A stretch of DNA of 64,000 nucleotides from Pirellulales bacterium. GTDB taxonomy: Bacteria > Planctomycetota > Planctomycetia > Pirellulales > Lacipirellulaceae. The notes under the pieces were generated by a model, which was not told where the DNA came from, did no database searches, and saw only the letters and a list, made by a program, of their open reading frames with translations. This document shows positions 31,912 to 40,831 of the stretch, in pieces; the first letter of the stretch is position 1; each line of letters starts with the position of its first letter. The stretch is taken from assembly GCA_022841705.1 (NCBI GenBank), contig JALHQZ010000003.1:186001-250000 (forward strand), given 5' to 3'. A program made the position numbers and the translations under genes.

Positions 31912-33696
31912 ATGAACGCGAAAACATTGCTGATGCTAGCGGCCCTGCTGACGACTCCATCGGTTTCCTGCGCAACTGGTAGCGTTGCGGAGGCCGACCG
32001 GGCGCCGCTGATGGACCCGCAGCGCGTGGTCCGTCGGCTGGCCGATTACCCCGGCGGCATTCAGGTCGTTGCCTTCTTGGGAACCGAGTGCCCGCTCGCC
32101 AAACTGTACGCCACGCGGCTCAACGACCTGGAGCAGGAGTTCGGCAAACGCGGCGTGGTGTTCGTCGGCGTCGATGCGAACGAACAAGATTCCCTTGCCG
32201 ACATCGCCCGCTTCGCGCGCGAACGAGAGCTTTCCTATCCGCTGCTGAAGGACCCCGACGGCACGATCGCCGCGGCGCTCGGTGCTACGCGAACGCCAGA
32301 GGTTGTGGTGCTCGACGCCGAGCGGCAGGTGCGCTACCGCGGCCGCATTGACGACCAGTATGTGGTGGGCGTGCAGCGCTCGGCGCCGAACTCAGAAGAA
32401 TTGCGCACAGCGCTCACCCAGCTTCTCGCTGGTGAGCAAGTGACAACAACCGCAGCGCCAGCGCCGGGCTGTTTGATCGGCCGCCGCGAACCTGTGAATG
32501 AATCGGCCCCGGTCACCTACCACAAACAAGTGTCGCGATTGTTCCAACAACGCTGCATCGAGTGCCATCGCGAGGGCGAGATTGGTCCCTTCGTACTGGA
32601 CGACTACGACGAAGCGGCCGGCTGGGGGCCGATGATCGCTGAAGTGGTGCGCGACCGCCGCATGCCGCCGTGGCATGCGAATCCCGAGTACGGCGAGTTC
32701 GCCAACAGTTGCCGGTTGAGCGCTGAAGAAATTGCAATCGTCACCGACTGGGTGGCGGACGGCTGTCCTGCGGGCAACCCGGCCGACGCACCGGCGCCGC
32801 TCGCCTTCACCAGCGGCTGGCAGTTGCCGCGCACGCCGGACCAAATTGTGCCAATGCGCACGAAGCCGTTCAAAGTCCCGGCCGAGGCGGGACCCGAAGG
32901 CGTGCCTTACAAACACTTTCGTGTTCCGAGCGGATTCATTTCAGACCGCTGGGTCACCGCCGCTGAAGTACAGCCCGGCGCGCGCGACGTGGTGCATCAC
33001 ATCATAGTCTACATCGAGCCGCCCGGCGGAAAGCATCGCCGCGATTGGGTGATGCTCACCGCCTACGTGCCAGGTTTGCGGTTCGAGCCGCTGCCGCCCG
33101 GCGCCGCCCGGCTCATTCCGGCTGGTTCGCAATTCGTGTTCGAAATGCACTACACACCAGTGGGCGCCAAGCGTGAAGACCTCAGCCGACTCGGGCTGTT
33201 GTTCGTGGATGAAGAGCAGGTGACTCACGAAGCGATTACCGCCGAAGTGGGCGACACCGATTTCCGCATCCCCCCCGGCGCCGCCGCGCATGAAGTCCTC
33301 GCCACCAGCGAACCAGCGAAGGAACCGTTTGAGCTGCTTTCGCTTTCGCCGCACATGCACCTCCGCGGCAAAGCGTTCCGCTACGAACTGGTGAGCCCCA
33401 GCGGCGAGCGCGAAGTACTGCTCGACGTGCCGGCGTACGACTTCAACTGGCAAACCCGCTACGTACTGGCCACGCCTCGCACCATTCCGCCAGGTTCAAA
33501 GATTCACGCCCGCGCGCTGTTCGATAACTCGGCCGACAATCCGGCGAACCCCGACCCCACCAAGACGGTCACCTGGGGTGATCAATCGTGGGACGAAATG
33601 ATGCTGGGGTATTTTGATCTGCTGCGGCCGCGCGATGCGAACCGCTCGGCGGGCGAGAAACCGGTGGAGACGGGTGAAGATTTGGGCGGCGGGTAG
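31912..33696 (+). CDS. Redoxin - cytochrome c - PHM-like copper monooxygenase fusion
   Basis: 594 residues from the ATG at 31912. A signal peptide (MNAKTLLMLAALLTTPSVSC) is followed by three regions. Residues ~35-185 are an AhpC/TSA-redoxin-like fold with FLGTECPLAKLYA (single Cys60, no CxxC). Residues ~200-290 hold a cytochrome c site CIECH (215-219) with a Met in RRMPPWHA. Residues ~320-570 resemble the copper type II, ascorbate-dependent (PHM/DBH) fold: the pair His362-His363 in VVHHIIVY, FEMHYTP, and His481-x-His483 in SPHMHLRG. Probably periplasmic, copper- and heme-binding; the substrate is unknown. Confidence 0.75.
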   Translation: MNAKTLLMLAALLTTPSVSCATGSVAEADRAPLMDPQRVVRRLADYPGGIQVVAFLGTECPLAKLYATRLNDLEQEFGKRGVVFVGVDANEQDSLADIARFARERELSYPLLKDPDGTIAAALGATRTPEVVVLDAERQVRYRGRIDDQYVVGVQRSAPNSEELRTALTQLLAGEQVTTTAAPAPGCLIGRREPVNESAPVTYHKQVSRLFQQRCIECHREGEIGPFVLDDYDEAAGWGPMIAEVVRDRRMPPWHANPEYGEFANSCRLSAEEIAIVTDWVADGCPAGNPADAPAPLAFTSGWQLPRTPDQIVPMRTKPFKVPAEAGPEGVPYKHFRVPSGFISDRWVTAAEVQPGARDVVHHIIVYIEPPGGKHRRDWVMLTAYVPGLRFEPLPPGAARLIPAGSQFVFEMHYTPVGAKREDLSRLGLLFVDEEQVTHEAITAEVGDTDFRIPPGAAAHEVLATSEPAKEPFELLSLSPHMHLRGKAFRYELVSPSGEREVLLDVPAYDFNWQTRYVLATPRTIPPGSKIHARALFDNSADNPANPDPTKTVTWGDQSWDEMMLGYFDLLRPRDANRSAGEKPVETGEDLGGG

Positions 33697-33734
33697 CTAT
33701 GGAGTACGGGTGCGGGGCCAACTGCGTTCAACGC

Positions 33735-34211
33735 TCATTCCACTTCAAACCCGTCTTCCCCACTCGGCTCGATGCGCACCTCTTCACGCGGACTGGGTGG
33801 GCTCACATGCTTAAAATCTTCCCCTGCATACAGCGCGTCCACAACTCGGCCCGCGACTTCTAACCGGTACCGCAATTCACCGGCGTGTTCATCCCAATGA
33901 ATATCGCGCACCAAACCGGTGTGCGGTTCGTGGGTAAGACCCTTCGGAAGGATTTCCACGAGGTCGCCGATCTCCGCACGTGGGCGGGGCGCTTCGCACC
34001 ACAGCGCCGGTCGAATCCGCAGCCGCTCGGCACCGTAGTGCAGTTCGTGCCAGCCGTCGCTCAGGCCCTCTCGCCGCCAGACTCGCGGGCCGGGAATCGT
34101 CCGACGGGCCAAAGCCACGTCCTCTGGGTGCAACCACGCGTCGCCATCCTCCGGCCACCACGGGAAGTAACCATAGACAGGCTCAGGGTTTACGGGCGGT
34201 AACGGGTTCAT
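33735..34211 (-). CDS. Conserved hypothetical protein, planctomycete type
   Basis: 158 residues from the ATG at 34211; an alternative start 39 bp upstream lacks support. The N-terminus YGYFPWWPEDGDAWLHPEDV is a distinctive motif that I associate with a small uncharacterised planctomycete family. It continues ARRTIPGPRVWRRE and GDLVEILPKGLTHEPHTGLV, giving a beta-rich, SH3-like impression, and has an acidic C-terminus. No catalytic motif or signal peptide. Divergent from the P-loop ATPase gene. Confidence 0.6.
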   Translation of the reverse strand: MNPLPPVNPEPVYGYFPWWPEDGDAWLHPEDVALARRTIPGPRVWRREGLSDGWHELHYGAERLRIRPALWCEAPRPRAEIGDLVEILPKGLTHEPHTGLVRDIHWDEHAGELRYRLEVAGRVVDALYAGEDFKHVSPPSPREEVRIEPSGEDGFEVE

Positions 34212-34321
34212 CGGCGCGGGGCCCCATAATGCAGGTAGGCTATGTTTCAATTATAGTGGCAAGGTCCGAAAAAAGCCTGCGAACAACACTCCACCGATTC
34301 TCTCCTTTTGATTCTGGCGTT

Positions 34322-35845
34322 ATGCGAACTGAACAGTTTTTCGAACATCACGGCGTCACGGCGAATCCCTTCGCGGAGGAGGATGCGCAAACGGACCCCG
34401 TCTTCAAAAATCGCTGCCGCGAGAAGACCTACCACCCTGCGTGGGACAAGGTCTTCGGCGAGCCGAGCGATCCTGCCACTTCAATCGTCTTCGGCGAAAA
34501 GGGCGCCGGGAAGACCGCCATGCGGCTGCAAATTACCGGCAAGGTGAAGGAGCACAACAAGGAGAACAAAGTCGGCCGGCTATGGGTGGTGGAGTACGAC
34601 GATTTTAATCCGTTCCTCGATCACTTCGCCGACCGCCTGTCGGCCCGCAAGCAGCGCGACCCGGCCAAGGTGCTCAGCGAGTGGAAGTTGTGGGATCACA
34701 TGGATGCGATCCTCGCGCTGGCGGTGACCGACATCGTTAATCACATGCTTGGCTCGAGCGCCGATCGCGGGCCCGATGCCAACCGACTCGTTCCAGCGCC
34801 CACCACCGGCGAAGCGCGCGTCGCGCTCGACCGCGCGCAGAAGCGAGACCTCTTACTACTGGCAGCGTGCTACGACGACTCCACGGCCGAGCCGCTGGCA
34901 GCGCGCTGGAAGCGCCTGCGCCGCGTGATCCGCTTCTCCGCGTGGCGACACTACACGGAGGCGCTCATCGGCCTGGGCGTGACAGGCGCCATCATCGCGC
35001 TGGTGGTGTGGCTGAAAAAGTGGAGCTGGCTGCAAAGCTTCTGGCCGGCCCTGGTGCTCGGGCTCACCGTCGCCGCGGCATGGTTCCCGTGGCTGACCAA
35101 AATGGTGAAGCGGCATTTCCAGGCCCGACGGATTGTGAAAAACGTCCGCGTGTTGCAGCGGGACGTGAAGACCACCCGCGATTTGCTGATGCAGTTCAAC
35201 CTGACCGACCTCGTGAATCAACCGCTCCCCACGAAGCAGCGGACCGACGACCGTTACGAACTCCTTGACAAGTTGCAAGGCGTGCTGCGGTCGCTCGGAG
35301 TGACGGGCCTCGTGGTGTTGGTGGACCGCGTGGACGAGCCGCATCTCATCAACGGCAGCGTGGAGCGGATGCGGGACCTCGTGTGGAGCATGCTTGACAA
35401 CAAGTTCCTCAAGCAACCCGGCCTCGGCATGAAGCTGCTTCTGCCGGCGGAACTGGTTGAGTACCTCAACCGCGAATCTCGCGACTTCCACCAGCGCGCG
35501 CGGCTCGATAAGCAAAATATGGTGCCGTCGCTCGATTGGACGGGCGAAGCGCTCTACGACCTCGCCAACGCCCGTTTAGCGGCGTGCGCGGCCCCTGGCA
35601 AATCACCGACGCTGCGCGACCTCTTTGAAGAGAACATCTCCGACCAGCGGATTATCGACGCCTTCCGCACGCTCCGCGTCCCCCGGCACCTGTTCAAGTT
35701 CCTCTACCGGTTGATTTCTTCCCACTGCAATTCCCACACCAATACCGACCCGGCATGGAAGGTGACCCGCGACACGTTCGAATCGGTGCTGGCCGTCTAC
35801 GGCCGCGAGCAGGCGGCTGTGGACCGCGGTTTGTCGGCTACGTAG
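34322..35845 (+). CDS. Membrane-associated P-loop ATPase of unknown role
   Basis: 507 residues from the ATG at 34322; a longer reading starting at 33980 overlaps the divergent gene and is rejected. The Walker A motif is GEKGAGKT (58-65) and a Walker B-like strand is LVVLVDRVDEPH (Asp335). Two adjacent membrane helices (~215-232 and ~240-262) lie between the two motifs, inside the ATPase domain. This split arrangement recalls KAP-type P-loop NTPases. No neighbour with a related function was recognised. The name MRTEQFFEHHGVTANPF start block is conserved-looking. Function unknown. Confidence 0.65.
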   Translation: MRTEQFFEHHGVTANPFAEEDAQTDPVFKNRCREKTYHPAWDKVFGEPSDPATSIVFGEKGAGKTAMRLQITGKVKEHNKENKVGRLWVVEYDDFNPFLDHFADRLSARKQRDPAKVLSEWKLWDHMDAILALAVTDIVNHMLGSSADRGPDANRLVPAPTTGEARVALDRAQKRDLLLLAACYDDSTAEPLAARWKRLRRVIRFSAWRHYTEALIGLGVTGAIIALVVWLKKWSWLQSFWPALVLGLTVAAAWFPWLTKMVKRHFQARRIVKNVRVLQRDVKTTRDLLMQFNLTDLVNQPLPTKQRTDDRYELLDKLQGVLRSLGVTGLVVLVDRVDEPHLINGSVERMRDLVWSMLDNKFLKQPGLGMKLLLPAELVEYLNRESRDFHQRARLDKQNMVPSLDWTGEALYDLANARLAACAAPGKSPTLRDLFEENISDQRIIDAFRTLRVPRHLFKFLYRLISSHCNSHTNTDPAWKVTRDTFESVLAVYGREQAAVDRGLSAT

Positions 35846-35926
35846 TCGCGTCTCTACGAGACGCGCCAGGGCACCGTTAGGTGCGTAACCCCCCGTGAGA
35901 ACTCGCGTCTCGGAGAGACTCGGCTA
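35843..35926. repeat. CGCGTCTC-type inverted repeat (family D, copy 1)
   Basis: Arms 35843-35865 and 35904-35926 are 23 nt with three mismatches. The left arm itself contains an 8-bp perfect palindrome CGCGTCTC-TAC-GAGACGCG (35847-35865). The same CGCGTCTCGGAGAGACGCGG core recurs at 60334-60353. It begins at the last codons of the P-loop ATPase gene. Confidence 0.75.
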
Positions 35927-36191
35927 TGTAAATGCCACCTGGAAGGTCGCATTAAACCCCACGTTCGCGGGGTCAGCTCCTTTGACCGCTCGCCAGTTTT
36001 CGCGAATTGCTAGCCAATTCACGTTGACATTGCGTGCCAGCATTCGTAACATTTTATGCCGTCGAGACTTACGCTGCCTTGAAACAATTCTGAAGCGTTC
36101 TCAACTCGCTTCTCAAACTGGAAACTTTCGCCCATTTACTATCGCGCAGTCGCACCGGTGATTATGCAGCCGCTGAGATGAAACTTGTGCC
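35927..36191 (+). promoter_or_regulatory. Leader of ispE with candidate promoter
   Basis: Together with the preceding repeat this is a 346-bp gene-free stretch. A promoter candidate is TTGACA (36024-36029), a 17-bp spacer and TAACAT (36047-36052), about 140 bp before the ispE ATG; matches are 6/6 and 4/6. The stretch is distinctly more AT-rich than its neighbours, as expected of a promoter. Nothing else was recognised. Confidence 0.45.
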
Positions 36192-37100
36192 ATGAAAATC
36201 GAGCGCACTCCCTGGGGCTGGAAGGTCTTGGCGCCCGCCAAGGTGAACCTTTCTCTGTGCCTGAAGGGTCGCCGGGAAGATGGATACCACGAGCTCGAAA
36301 CGGTGATGCTCGCCCTGCGATTCTACGATGAATTGCAGCTGGAACTGGCCGATGACAGCGTGCTTGAACTCACGGTGAGCGGCGCCGAAAACGTTCCCAA
36401 CGACGATCGCAATCTTGTCGTTCGTGCGCTCCAAGCGCTGCGGGCTGCGATGGGCTGTTCACGCGGCGCTAGAGTACGGCTCACAAAACGCATTCCCTCG
36501 CAAGCGGGTTTGGGGGGCGGTTCGAGTGACGCGGCGGCCGCACTCGTCGCGGGAAATCGACTTTGGAGTCTCGGGCTCTCGCCTGCCCAACTGTCAACCA
36601 TTGCTGCCACACTGGGCAGCGACGTTGCATTCTTTCTGCCGGTTGACCCCCGCTATGGGGCCCGAGCGGCGGTCTGCACGGGGCGTGGCGAACGGGTCGC
36701 GCCTTTTCCACCGGGGCGAAGTTTGCCGATCGTGGTCGTCAAACCGGCCGTCGGTTTGCCGACGTCCGCCGTTTATGCGAATTATTCCGCCGCGAACAAC
36801 GTCCAATTCGTGCCTACTCCCGCAAAATCGGCCGAGATCGCCCAAGTTCTCTGCCGAGGATTACTGAATAGCTTGGGTGCGCTCATGCGAAACGATTTAC
36901 AGGGGCCAGCGCTCGCGCTGTGCCCCGAGCTTGCAGAGGTAAAAGCGGGCTTCGATCGGTTGCCGGTTGTCGCCCACCAACTTTCGGGGAGCGGTTCGGC
37001 GTACTTCGCGGTTTGCCGGTCATTGCTTCAAGCGCAGCAGGTGGCGAAACTCGCGCGTAAGCGACGCTGGGGAGAGAGTTGGGCGATGCTGAGTTGCTAA
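36192..37100 (+). CDS. ispE: 4-diphosphocytidyl-2-C-methyl-D-erythritol kinase
   Basis: 302 residues, normal length for IspE. Phosphorylates CDP-methylerythritol in the MEP pathway of isoprenoid synthesis. GHMP-kinase motifs are complete: APAKVNLSLCLKGRREDGYH at the N-terminus, the ATP-binding glycine-rich loop QAGLGGGSSDAAAAL, and the C-terminal LSGSGSAYF. Stands alone in a leader with its own candidate promoter and is followed by a CCACAGAG-type repeat. Confidence 0.95.
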   Translation: MKIERTPWGWKVLAPAKVNLSLCLKGRREDGYHELETVMLALRFYDELQLELADDSVLELTVSGAENVPNDDRNLVVRALQALRAAMGCSRGARVRLTKRIPSQAGLGGGSSDAAAALVAGNRLWSLGLSPAQLSTIAATLGSDVAFFLPVDPRYGARAAVCTGRGERVAPFPPGRSLPIVVVKPAVGLPTSAVYANYSAANNVQFVPTPAKSAEIAQVLCRGLLNSLGALMRNDLQGPALALCPELAEVKAGFDRLPVVAHQLSGSGSAYFAVCRSLLQAQQVAKLARKRRWGESWAMLSC

Positions 37101-37114
37101 GAACGGACAACACG

Positions 37115-37250
37115 ATTTACCACAGAGAGCACTGAGGAGAAAACACAGAGATAAAGCGAGAGAGATTAATGGCTAGAACCGATGGGGTTTAAGTTTAGCG
37201 GAGCCTCTTTATCCTCGCACTTTCTCTTCTCCGTGCCCTCTGTGATAAAT
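37115..37250. repeat. CCACAGAG-type inverted repeat (family C, copy 4)
   Basis: Left arm about 37115-37155 (ATTTACCACAGAGAGCACTG) and right arm about 37208-37250 (containing CCGTGCCCTCTGTGATAAAT). It lies between ispE and the SpoVG-like gene. The arms pair over most of their length with several mismatches. Confidence 0.8.
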
Positions 37251-37356
37251 CTTAAACTGCTTGGGGGAGCGACGAGACGAAAACCTACAACCGAGAAACT
37301 GCGCTGAACTGCCGAGGAGGCACAGTGCGAGGGACGTTTTCTCTGGAGGAACTGCC

Positions 37357-37995
37357 GTGCAAATCTCTGAAATCCGCATCAAGCTCATGGACGAGCCCGG
37401 GGAACGCCTGAAGGCTTTCTGCTCGATCACCTTTGATGATTGCTTCGTCGTGCGCGATTTGAAGATCATCGAAGGAGGGAGCGGGCCGTTCGTCGCCATG
37501 CCGAGTCGCAAGCTCACCGCACACTGCGGCAAATGCGCGATGAAGAACCACCTCCGCGCCAACTTCTGCAACCAGTGCGGCGCCCGGATGCAACCCGCCC
37601 GGATGTTCAAAGACGCCGATGGTCGGGCCAAACTGTACGCCGACATCGCGCACCCCATCAACTCGGCTTGCCGCGAAATGATTCAGCGCGAAGTGGTGGC
37701 GGAATACTTTGAAGAGATTGAACGCGCGAAACAACCCGGGTACGTGTCGCGGTACGACGACTTTGATGATGGCGACTATGGGGAACCGAGCGAAGGCTTC
37801 CAGCGCCGGTTCGATACTCCGCACCAGCAGGCCGAATCGAGCCGGCCGCACCATCCGCCGCAAGGCCAGCCCTCGCGCTCATTCCCCACGCCGCCCAGCA
37901 GCTTGCCCGGCCATACGCCCCCGTCGGCGGGACCAACCGCGCGGCAAATTTCGGCCCCCATTGGCGATGGTTTCGGCGCCGGGATTTTTGATTAG
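37357..37995 (+). CDS. SpoVG-like protein with inserted zinc ribbon and disordered tail
   Basis: 212 residues from the GTG at 37357, which has a GGAGGA Shine-Dalgarno 8-9 nt upstream. The SpoVG core is very clear: [46 protein letters not shown] and, later, [14 protein letters not shown]. Between these halves is a zinc-ribbon-like insert with Cys57-x2-Cys60 and Cys71-x2-Cys74 (HCGKC, FCNQCG). A Pro/Ser/Arg-rich tail of about 80 residues follows. Classical SpoVG is ~95 residues and binds nucleic acid; here the zinc ribbon suggests altered binding. No sporulation genes are near. Confidence 0.85.
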   Translation: MQISEIRIKLMDEPGERLKAFCSITFDDCFVVRDLKIIEGGSGPFVAMPSRKLTAHCGKCAMKNHLRANFCNQCGARMQPARMFKDADGRAKLYADIAHPINSACREMIQREVVAEYFEEIERAKQPGYVSRYDDFDDGDYGEPSEGFQRRFDTPHQQAESSRPHHPPQGQPSRSFPTPPSSLPGHTPPSAGPTARQISAPIGDGFGAGIFD

Positions 37996-38028
37996 CGGCG
38001 ATTTCTCGTTAACTAGGAACGAACCACT

Positions 38029-38442
38029 ATGCGTCAGATTGCTGGTCTGTCGCTTTGGGTCGGCAACGCCTCTGACGCGCGCAACCCCGAGTTACTTGAT
38101 CAATTCGGAATTCAAGCGGTTGTTGACCTAGCGGTTAATGAGTCACCAGCGTTGTTGCCGCGAGAAGTTGTCTATTGTCGATTTCCACTTTTCGATGGTG
38201 CTCAGAACCCCGAATGGTTGCTACGCGCAGCCGTTGATTCCGTCGCTCATTTCTTGCGATCGCAGATTCGAGTGTTGGTTGCCTGTAGCGCTGGCCTAAG
38301 CCGTTCGCCCTCAATTTCAGCCGCTGCAATCGCAGTCACACAAGGATGCTCACCTCAAGAAGCGATCAGAATGGTTGCGATCGATGGGCATACTGATGTT
38401 TCCGGTGTGCTTTGGGAGGATATCTGCCAAGTTCTAGACTAG
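38029..38442 (+). CDS. Dual-specificity-phosphatase-like protein
   Basis: 137 residues. The Cx5R signature of cysteine phosphatases is present as VACSAGLSRSPS (Cys and Arg), preceded by an N-terminal LWVGNASDARN block and a beta-strand QAVVDLAVNE. The expected general-acid Asp loop is plausibly FPLFDGAQNPEW. Small bacterial DSP-like proteins of this kind dephosphorylate phosphotyrosine or phosphoserine, but the substrate is unknown. It starts 33 bp after the SpoVG-like gene in the same direction. Confidence 0.78.
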   Translation: MRQIAGLSLWVGNASDARNPELLDQFGIQAVVDLAVNESPALLPREVVYCRFPLFDGAQNPEWLLRAAVDSVAHFLRSQIRVLVACSAGLSRSPSISAAAIAVTQGCSPQEAIRMVAIDGHTDVSGVLWEDICQVLD

Positions 38443-38578
38443 ATTTTTACCAACAGCCCGCGAGAAAAGCTGGTGCTAGCACACCCCACAGTCGGCATAG
38501 GTGCGGTGGGCGTGGTCTGGTATCATCGCCCGCTCTTGTGGTTCGATTCGCTATCTTCGCGCGGAAGGGACTCCCGCT

Positions 38579-39478
38579 ATGCGACTACGGCTTGCGCTCT
38601 GTTTGCAGTTTTTCATCGCTGGACTCGCGGCTGCGCAAGCGCCGCCTGTCACGCCGGCTGCGACAACCCCGCCGGCCAACTTTGTGCCGCAGGGGTTCGA
38701 GCTCGATCCGGTGCAGCAGGCGTATCTCGACCAAGTACTGATGGCTTGGGAGACGGAAAGTGGCAAGGTGCAGAACTTTCAGTGTCCGTTCACGCGCTTT
38801 GAATACAACGCCTTCGGGCCCAACATGCAAACCGCCTTCACGCAGAGCGAAGGGCAACTGAGCTATCAACAACCCGACAAGGGAAGTTTTCAAATCATCT
38901 CCATCAACCAATGGGTTTCTGATCCCGTGCCGCCGGGCTATCAGGGACCGCCGCTGGGAAAGCACGTTCCGCAACCTAACGCCATCGGCGAGCATTGGGT
39001 CTGCGACGGCGCTTCGATCTTCGAGTACAAAACGGAGCAATCAACCTTAGTCGAACGGCCGCTACCCGAAGAAATGAAGGGGAAGCGGATTGTTGATGGC
39101 CCGCTGCCGTTCTTGTTTGGGGCGGAGGCAGCCAAGCTCAAAGCGCGGTACTGGATCAAGTTGCTCGACGCGCAAGACGCGAACGTCATTCACGTTGTCG
39201 CCCGGCCGAAATACCAAGCCGATGCGGCCAACTATTCCATGGTCGAGCTTCGCCTCGACCGCACGAAGCTGATGCCAATGGCGATGCAAGTGTGGCATCC
39301 CGACCAAAGCCGCTCGTCGTATCTGTTCGACCTGACGAAAGCGACGGTCAATTCACGCATCACATCCATGTTTGGTGGCCTCTTCCAAAGCCCCCGCACC
39401 CCGCTGGGTTGGAAACGAGTGGTCGAACAGCCACCGGCCGCGCAAGCGGCGGCGCCCCAGGCTTTGCCGCAGCGCTAA
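38579..39478 (+). CDS. Secreted TIGR03009/LolA-like planctomycete protein
   Basis: 299 residues from the ATG at 38579; a longer reading from 38501 only adds a basic leader. A signal peptide ends near LAAAQA. The mature part begins with a Pro-rich spacer, then FELDPVQQAYLDQVL with WETESGKVQNFQCPFTRFEY. This matches my recollection of the TIGR03009 planctomycete family, whose fold resembles the lipoprotein-sorting LolA barrel. Probably periplasmic; ligand unknown. The stop overlaps the convergent glycosyltransferase by 4 bp. Confidence 0.72.
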   Translation: MRLRLALCLQFFIAGLAAAQAPPVTPAATTPPANFVPQGFELDPVQQAYLDQVLMAWETESGKVQNFQCPFTRFEYNAFGPNMQTAFTQSEGQLSYQQPDKGSFQIISINQWVSDPVPPGYQGPPLGKHVPQPNAIGEHWVCDGASIFEYKTEQSTLVERPLPEEMKGKRIVDGPLPFLFGAEAAKLKARYWIKLLDAQDANVIHVVARPKYQADAANYSMVELRLDRTKLMPMAMQVWHPDQSRSSYLFDLTKATVNSRITSMFGGLFQSPRTPLGWKRVVEQPPAAQAAAPQALPQR

Positions 39479-40647
39479 CGAATGACTTCGGCATAAACCA
39501 TCGCCACTTGGCGGGCCATTGCGGTATCGCTGAACTTCTCCGCATGGCGGGCGATGGCGGCAGCACTGAACGCACTGTAGTCGTGCTCGCCGGCGATTAC
39601 CGCGTGCAGCGCCGTGGCCAAGGAGCACGCATCGCCGGCAGGGACCAGCACACCGTTCACACCGGTTTCCACCGCTTGGGCGACTCCTTCACAATCGCTG
39701 GCCACCACCGGCACGCCGGCGGCGAGGGCTTCGAGGACCACCATCGGCAGGCCTTCGCCGAAGAGGCTGGGGAGCGCGAGGAGGTCGATTGCGGCGAGTT
39801 CGACGTTCACTTCGCGGGTAAAGCCGGTCCAGTGAATGGCGTCGGCGACACCCAACTTGGCGGCGAGTGATTTCACATCGGCTTCGTACTCCGGTGTTTC
39901 AAATCCGCCGATTGCGCGGAGTGAAACATCAGCGCCCTGCGCCCGCAGCGCGGCGAGCGCTTCGAGGAGTACTTCGACCCCTTTGCGCGGACGGAAGAGC
40001 GCGACCATGCCGATGACCCACGGGCCAACGGGGCGCGGACGCGGCGTGGCGCCGTCGAGCGCCGGCACGCCGTTCAGCACGCAGGTAACTTTCTCACGCG
40101 GCACGCCGAGGGCGGCGACGTGGTCGATGAGCGTGGGTGAGACAGCGATCAGCCGCGCGGCGTTGCGGATGCTTAATTGTTCGACTTGTTCGTTCAGCCA
40201 GTTCCGCAATCGATGGGTGGAATCACGGCTGGTGGGACTGTGCAGATGATAGAGAAATGGTACATCAGCCCACTGGGCGGCGATCGCGCCGACGAGCGCG
40301 GAGCGCGGCGTATGAGCGTGAACGATGTCGATCTGTTCGGTGCGAATGAGCTGCAGGAGCTGCCGCACGACGCGCAAATCCCAACGGCTGCTCATGCGCA
40401 ACTCAGCGAGCGGTGTAGTTTGCGAACGGCGGCAACTTGCGAACTTACCGGGGAGCAGGCTCGCGAGTTGCACGTTGTATCCGCAGTGCGGCAAATTGAG
40501 CGCAAGGAGGTCCTGCACGCGCTCAGCGCCGGCGTAGTGCTCGCCGTTGACAATATGGAGGACGCGTTGGGTGGCGCGGGGGGCACTGTTCGCAATCGCT
40601 ACGGGAGTAGGCGTTTGCAGAGTGGTGTCAATTACGGCAGCGGACAT
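39475..40647 (-). CDS. Glycosyltransferase, GT4 family
   Basis: 390 residues. The N-terminal Rossmann half begins VLHIVNGEHYAGAERVQDLL and contains DIVHAHTPRSALVGAIA. The C-terminal half has FRPRKGVEVLLEAL and the donor-binding ELFE-like region LPSLFGEGLPMVVLEALAAG with GVPVVASDCEGVAQ. This is the GT-B fold of GT4 enzymes that add sugars to lipids, polysaccharides or proteins. Donor and acceptor cannot be read. Convergent with the TIGR03009-like gene and overlapping it by 4 bp. Confidence 0.88.
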   Translation of the reverse strand: MSAAVIDTTLQTPTPVAIANSAPRATQRVLHIVNGEHYAGAERVQDLLALNLPHCGYNVQLASLLPGKFASCRRSQTTPLAELRMSSRWDLRVVRQLLQLIRTEQIDIVHAHTPRSALVGAIAAQWADVPFLYHLHSPTSRDSTHRLRNWLNEQVEQLSIRNAARLIAVSPTLIDHVAALGVPREKVTCVLNGVPALDGATPRPRPVGPWVIGMVALFRPRKGVEVLLEALAALRAQGADVSLRAIGGFETPEYEADVKSLAAKLGVADAIHWTGFTREVNVELAAIDLLALPSLFGEGLPMVVLEALAAGVPVVASDCEGVAQAVETGVNGVLVPAGDACSLATALHAVIAGEHDYSAFSAAAIARHAEKFSDTAMARQVAMVYAEVIR

Positions 40648-40742
40648 CGGTGGAAAACTTCCTAACGCGGGCGAAATGCGTAGGAAAGTTTAGGTCACGC
40701 CGGGGGTGCGAACGGGACGGCTGTAGGGGTTGTACGAGACTT

Positions 40743-40824
40743 ATCAGCCGCCACGCGCTAGCATCCGGTCGGGCGGGACGACGTTCAACTGTGAACGACC
40801 GGACGCTAGCGCGTGGCGGCTGAT
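40743..40824. repeat. Dispersed inverted repeat, family B (copy 1)
   Basis: Arms 40743-40770 and 40797-40824 are 28 nt with one mismatch; core GCCGCCACGCGCTAGC. It lies between the MATE gene stop (8 bp away) and the glycosyltransferase start. Related copies are at 54175-54257 and, as a single arm, 59295-59322. Confidence 0.88.
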
Positions 40825-40831
40825 GGGGTTG

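Noticed and set aside
33980..34321. Earlier start for the P-loop ATPase
   Set aside because: It overlaps the divergent gene and encodes Arg/Ala-rich sequence; the ATG at 34322 is preferred.
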